DNA of 17,407 bases from Candidatus Zixiibacteriota bacterium (GTDB lineage Bacteria > Zixibacteria > MSB-5A5 > GN15 > PGXB01). Where the stretch lies: contig QNAH01000008.1 of the NCBI GenBank assembly GCA_003641425.1, positions 1 through 17,407 of the forward strand, given 5' to 3'. Within the stretch, counting starts at the first letter, position 1. Every line of letters starts with the position of its first letter. A program made the position numbers and the translations under genes. Positions 15,634 to 17,407 of this stretch are shown piece after piece. The notes under the pieces are model-generated. The model was not told the DNA's origin and did no database searches. It saw only the letters and a list, made by a program, of their open reading frames with translations.

Positions 15634-16059
15634 ATGGCTAATACACTGGGGATAGTAAAACCGGACGGTGTTCGCCGAAAACTGGTCGGAAATATAATAA
15701 GCAAAATCGAGAAAGCCGGCCTGGTAATTCGCGGCCTTAAAGTCCTGAAACTGACAGTAGAACAGGCCGAGAAATTTTACGCTGTCCACGAAGGCAAACC
15801 GTTTTATCGGTCGCTCGTAGAATTTATGTCATCCGGACCGATCGTGGTTATGGTTATCGGCGGGCATGGATCGATCGAACAGTGGCGCGAATTGATGGGC
15901 GCCACCGACCCGGCCAGGGCCAAATACAATACTATCCGGCGAGAATACGGCACCTCGGTCGAAAAAAATGTCGTTCATGGTTCAGATAGTGAAGAAACGG
16001 CCAAAACCGAGGTTGCTTTCTTTTTTACCGATGATGAAATTCTGCCGAAGGGTGCCTGA
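15634..16059 (+). CDS. ndk: Nucleoside diphosphate kinase
   Basis: A 141-residue enzyme of normal family length that moves the gamma phosphate between nucleoside triphosphates and diphosphates through a phosphohistidine. All key residues are present with a constant offset of 2 from the Myxococcus enzyme: Lys9 (IVKPDGV), Tyr49, Phe57, Arg85, Thr91, Arg102, Asn112 and catalytic His115 in NVVHGSDS. The loop AKYNTIRREYG replaces the more common APGTIRGDFG, a mild divergence. AGGAGG at 15623-15628 is a strong Shine-Dalgarno right after the upstream stop. It is packed between the two PEPCK-like coding regions (gaps of 11 and 2 bases). A local role in balancing ATP and GTP for that pathway is inference. 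Confidence 0.96.
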   Translation: MANTLGIVKPDGVRRKLVGNIISKIEKAGLVIRGLKVLKLTVEQAEKFYAVHEGKPFYRSLVEFMSSGPIVVMVIGGHGSIEQWRELMGATDPARAKYNTIRREYGTSVEKNVVHGSDSEETAKTEVAFFFTDDEILPKGA

Positions 16060-16061
16060 AC

Positions 16062-17407
16062 ATGTCCGATTCGTTATACAACACCGGTTTATATGCCCGG
16101 TTTGCCCGGGATCTCAAGCGTCATGTAAACGGTCCCAATATAAAAGACGTTAAACTTGAGGATTTGCGCGAACCGGCGATTCAGACCGGTACGCAGACTA
16201 AGTTCGGTTCATGGGGCTGGCGTTCCGCGGTATCAAGCCGTATTGCCGAAAAAACAGTCTATCTCGGCTCGGAAAAAGTTCGGGAATACCATCTTTCCGA
16301 TAATAAGCGTAAGATAATCTCCAATGCTCCTGACGAACTTGACAAAGTCTTACATTTGATGGAGTCTCTCCCCTTTTACCGGCTCCGTCGGCAGATGGGC
16401 GACAATTCGGAATATAACCCCAAGTGTAATCTGTACATATCGACTGCCGATTTGAAAAACTCGCGGCTGGCCTATATGTGGGGTCATACAATGGGCCCGA
16501 TTACGAAAGCGCCCGGCCCGGAATTTACGCTTATTCATATTCCCGAAGAACACCATATTCGGCAACAGGTACTGATGCTTCCCGATCACAATATAACCCT
16601 GGTTCTCGGCTCCGATTATATGGGCGAGGACAAAAAGGGTTTCCTGCGGAACGGCATGTACGCCGCCGATGCGCTTGGGATGCTCGGGCTTCATGCCGGA
16701 ACCAAGGTAGTTGTCATCCGCGATGCCAAAACCGATAAATTAAAAAGGTATGGCGTTTTTCTGTTCGGGTTATCAGCCACCGGTAAAAGCACCTGGTCGT
16801 GCCACCAGCTTGGATTAAACTGGAAGAAGGGCGAACGAACCCTGGTCTGTCAGGATGATATCTGCTTTTTAAAGAATGACGGTTCGGCGTACGGCTCGGA
16901 GTATAACTATTTCGTCAAGACCGATGTGGATGCCAGGCTTCAGGAATCAATGTATAACGCCCTGGTGCATAAGAGCGCGCTTTACGAAAACGTTATGATC
17001 AATGCGGAAGGCCGCCCCGATTTTCTCGATGAAAATCTCTGCGGGAACGGCCGGGCGGTCATCATGCGCAAACAACTCAAGATCAAGCGAGGTCACTGGC
17101 CGTTTGCCATGAAGAACATTTGGTATCCGACCCTCAATCTTCCGTCTGTTGATGAACTGGACGGTGTCGTTTTTGCCTTTATCACGCGCCGGAATACAAT
17201 TATGAATTTCGCACAGCGCTTAACACCGATTCAGGCGGCCCTGGCTTACCTCTGGGGAGAATCGAGCCACAGTTATGCTTCCAATCCAGCCAAGGCGGGT
17301 GAGTCGGTCCGCACAGTCGGGACCGATCCGTTCATTGTCGGTTCGCGGGCGCATAAGGTCAACATGTTTTACAAAATCATAATGGACCTGGCATCGAATT
17401 ATCCCGA
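16062..17407 (+). CDS. Divergent ATP-type PEP carboxykinase-like protein, 3' end cut by window edge
   Basis: An open frame from ATG at 16062 to the right edge gives 448 residues without a stop. It carries the landmarks of ATP-dependent PEPCK: YMGEDKKG (186-193, matching the YxGExKKG motif, with Tyr186 and Lys192), His211 exactly 19 residues after Lys192 as in E. coli Lys213/His232, Walker A GLSATGKST (236-244, Lys242), acidic pair Asp265-Asp266, FVKTD (284-288) and a late Arg region NGRAVIM (329-335). PEPCK makes PEP from oxaloacetate with ATP. Overall sequence is far from classical PckA: the stretch between His211 and the P-loop is 9 residues longer, and the OAA-binding Arg is only tentatively Arg54 or Arg60. 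Another substrate within the PEPCK/HprK-like superfamily is possible. It starts 2 bases after the ndk stop. Confidence 0.75.
   Translation, partial: MSDSLYNTGLYARFARDLKRHVNGPNIKDVKLEDLREPAIQTGTQTKFGSWGWRSAVSSRIAEKTVYLGSEKVREYHLSDNKRKIISNAPDELDKVLHLMESLPFYRLRRQMGDNSEYNPKCNLYISTADLKNSRLAYMWGHTMGPITKAPGPEFTLIHIPEEHHIRQQVLMLPDHNITLVLGSDYMGEDKKGFLRNGMYAADALGMLGLHAGTKVVVIRDAKTDKLKRYGVFLFGLSATGKSTWSCHQLGLNWKKGERTLVCQDDICFLKNDGSAYGSEYNYFVKTDVDARLQESMYNALVHKSALYENVMINAEGRPDFLDENLCGNGRAVIMRKQLKIKRGHWPFAMKNIWYPTLNLPSVDELDGVVFAFITRRNTIMNFAQRLTPIQAALAYLWGESSHSYASNPAKAGESVRTVGTDPFIVGSRAHKVNMFYKIIMDLASNYP

Noticed and set aside
1..17407. CRISPR arrays, tRNA/rRNA genes, transposases or long direct repeats.
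   Set aside because: Reading through the window on both strands showed no repeated spacer pattern, transposase motif or RNA gene; nearly all the DNA is covered by protein-coding genes.

Overview
The window comes from a Gram-negative bacterium. It carries lipopolysaccharide (LPS) core glycosyltransferases, an MsbA-type flippase and an outer-membrane-style lipoprotein. No rRNA, tRNA, CRISPR array or insertion sequence is visible. Gene style (moderate GC, dense short-spaced operons, AT-rich intergenic DNA) and the mix of families suggest an uncultured lineage of the FCB type (for example Zixibacteria-like). That placement is inference and needs a marker-gene tree.

Layout. Positions 1-9349 hold ten genes, all on the minus strand and closely packed. 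Reading from right to left, the first set is an MBL-fold hydrolase, a PHP-domain phosphatase, an alkyladenine DNA glycosylase, glutamate dehydrogenase, an M50 membrane protease and a LolB-like lipoprotein. After a 99-base gap with a candidate promoter comes an LPS set: an MsbA-like ABC exporter, a GT9 heptosyltransferase-like enzyme, a WaaE-like GT2 and a GT4 enzyme cut by the window edge. A divergent intergenic region at 9350-9577 separates this block from the plus-strand genes.

The plus strand starts with prfB, which contains the classic autoregulatory +1 frameshift site, followed by pta. A 133-base gap with a GC-rich hairpin leads to a second, very tight run: a flotillin, a 780-residue protein made of a complete aspartate aminotransferase plus a PEP-carboxykinase-like domain, ndk, and a separate divergent PEP-carboxykinase-like gene cut by the right edge.

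How the genes may work together. The right-hand run joins an aminotransferase that would make oxaloacetate from aspartate, an enzyme whose motifs match ATP-dependent PEP carboxykinase (oxaloacetate to PEP), and a kinase that balances nucleoside triphosphates. Glutamate dehydrogenase and phosphotransacetylase nearby fit amino-acid and acetate metabolism. The most interesting signal is the pair of PEPCK-like proteins. The stand-alone one keeps its P-loop and metal-site residues. The domain joined to the aminotransferase aligns with it along its length but has lost the Walker A lysine and the Lys-Lys of the YxGExKKG motif. This may be an active/pseudoenzyme pair, although a one-base sequencing error could have created the fusion itself.
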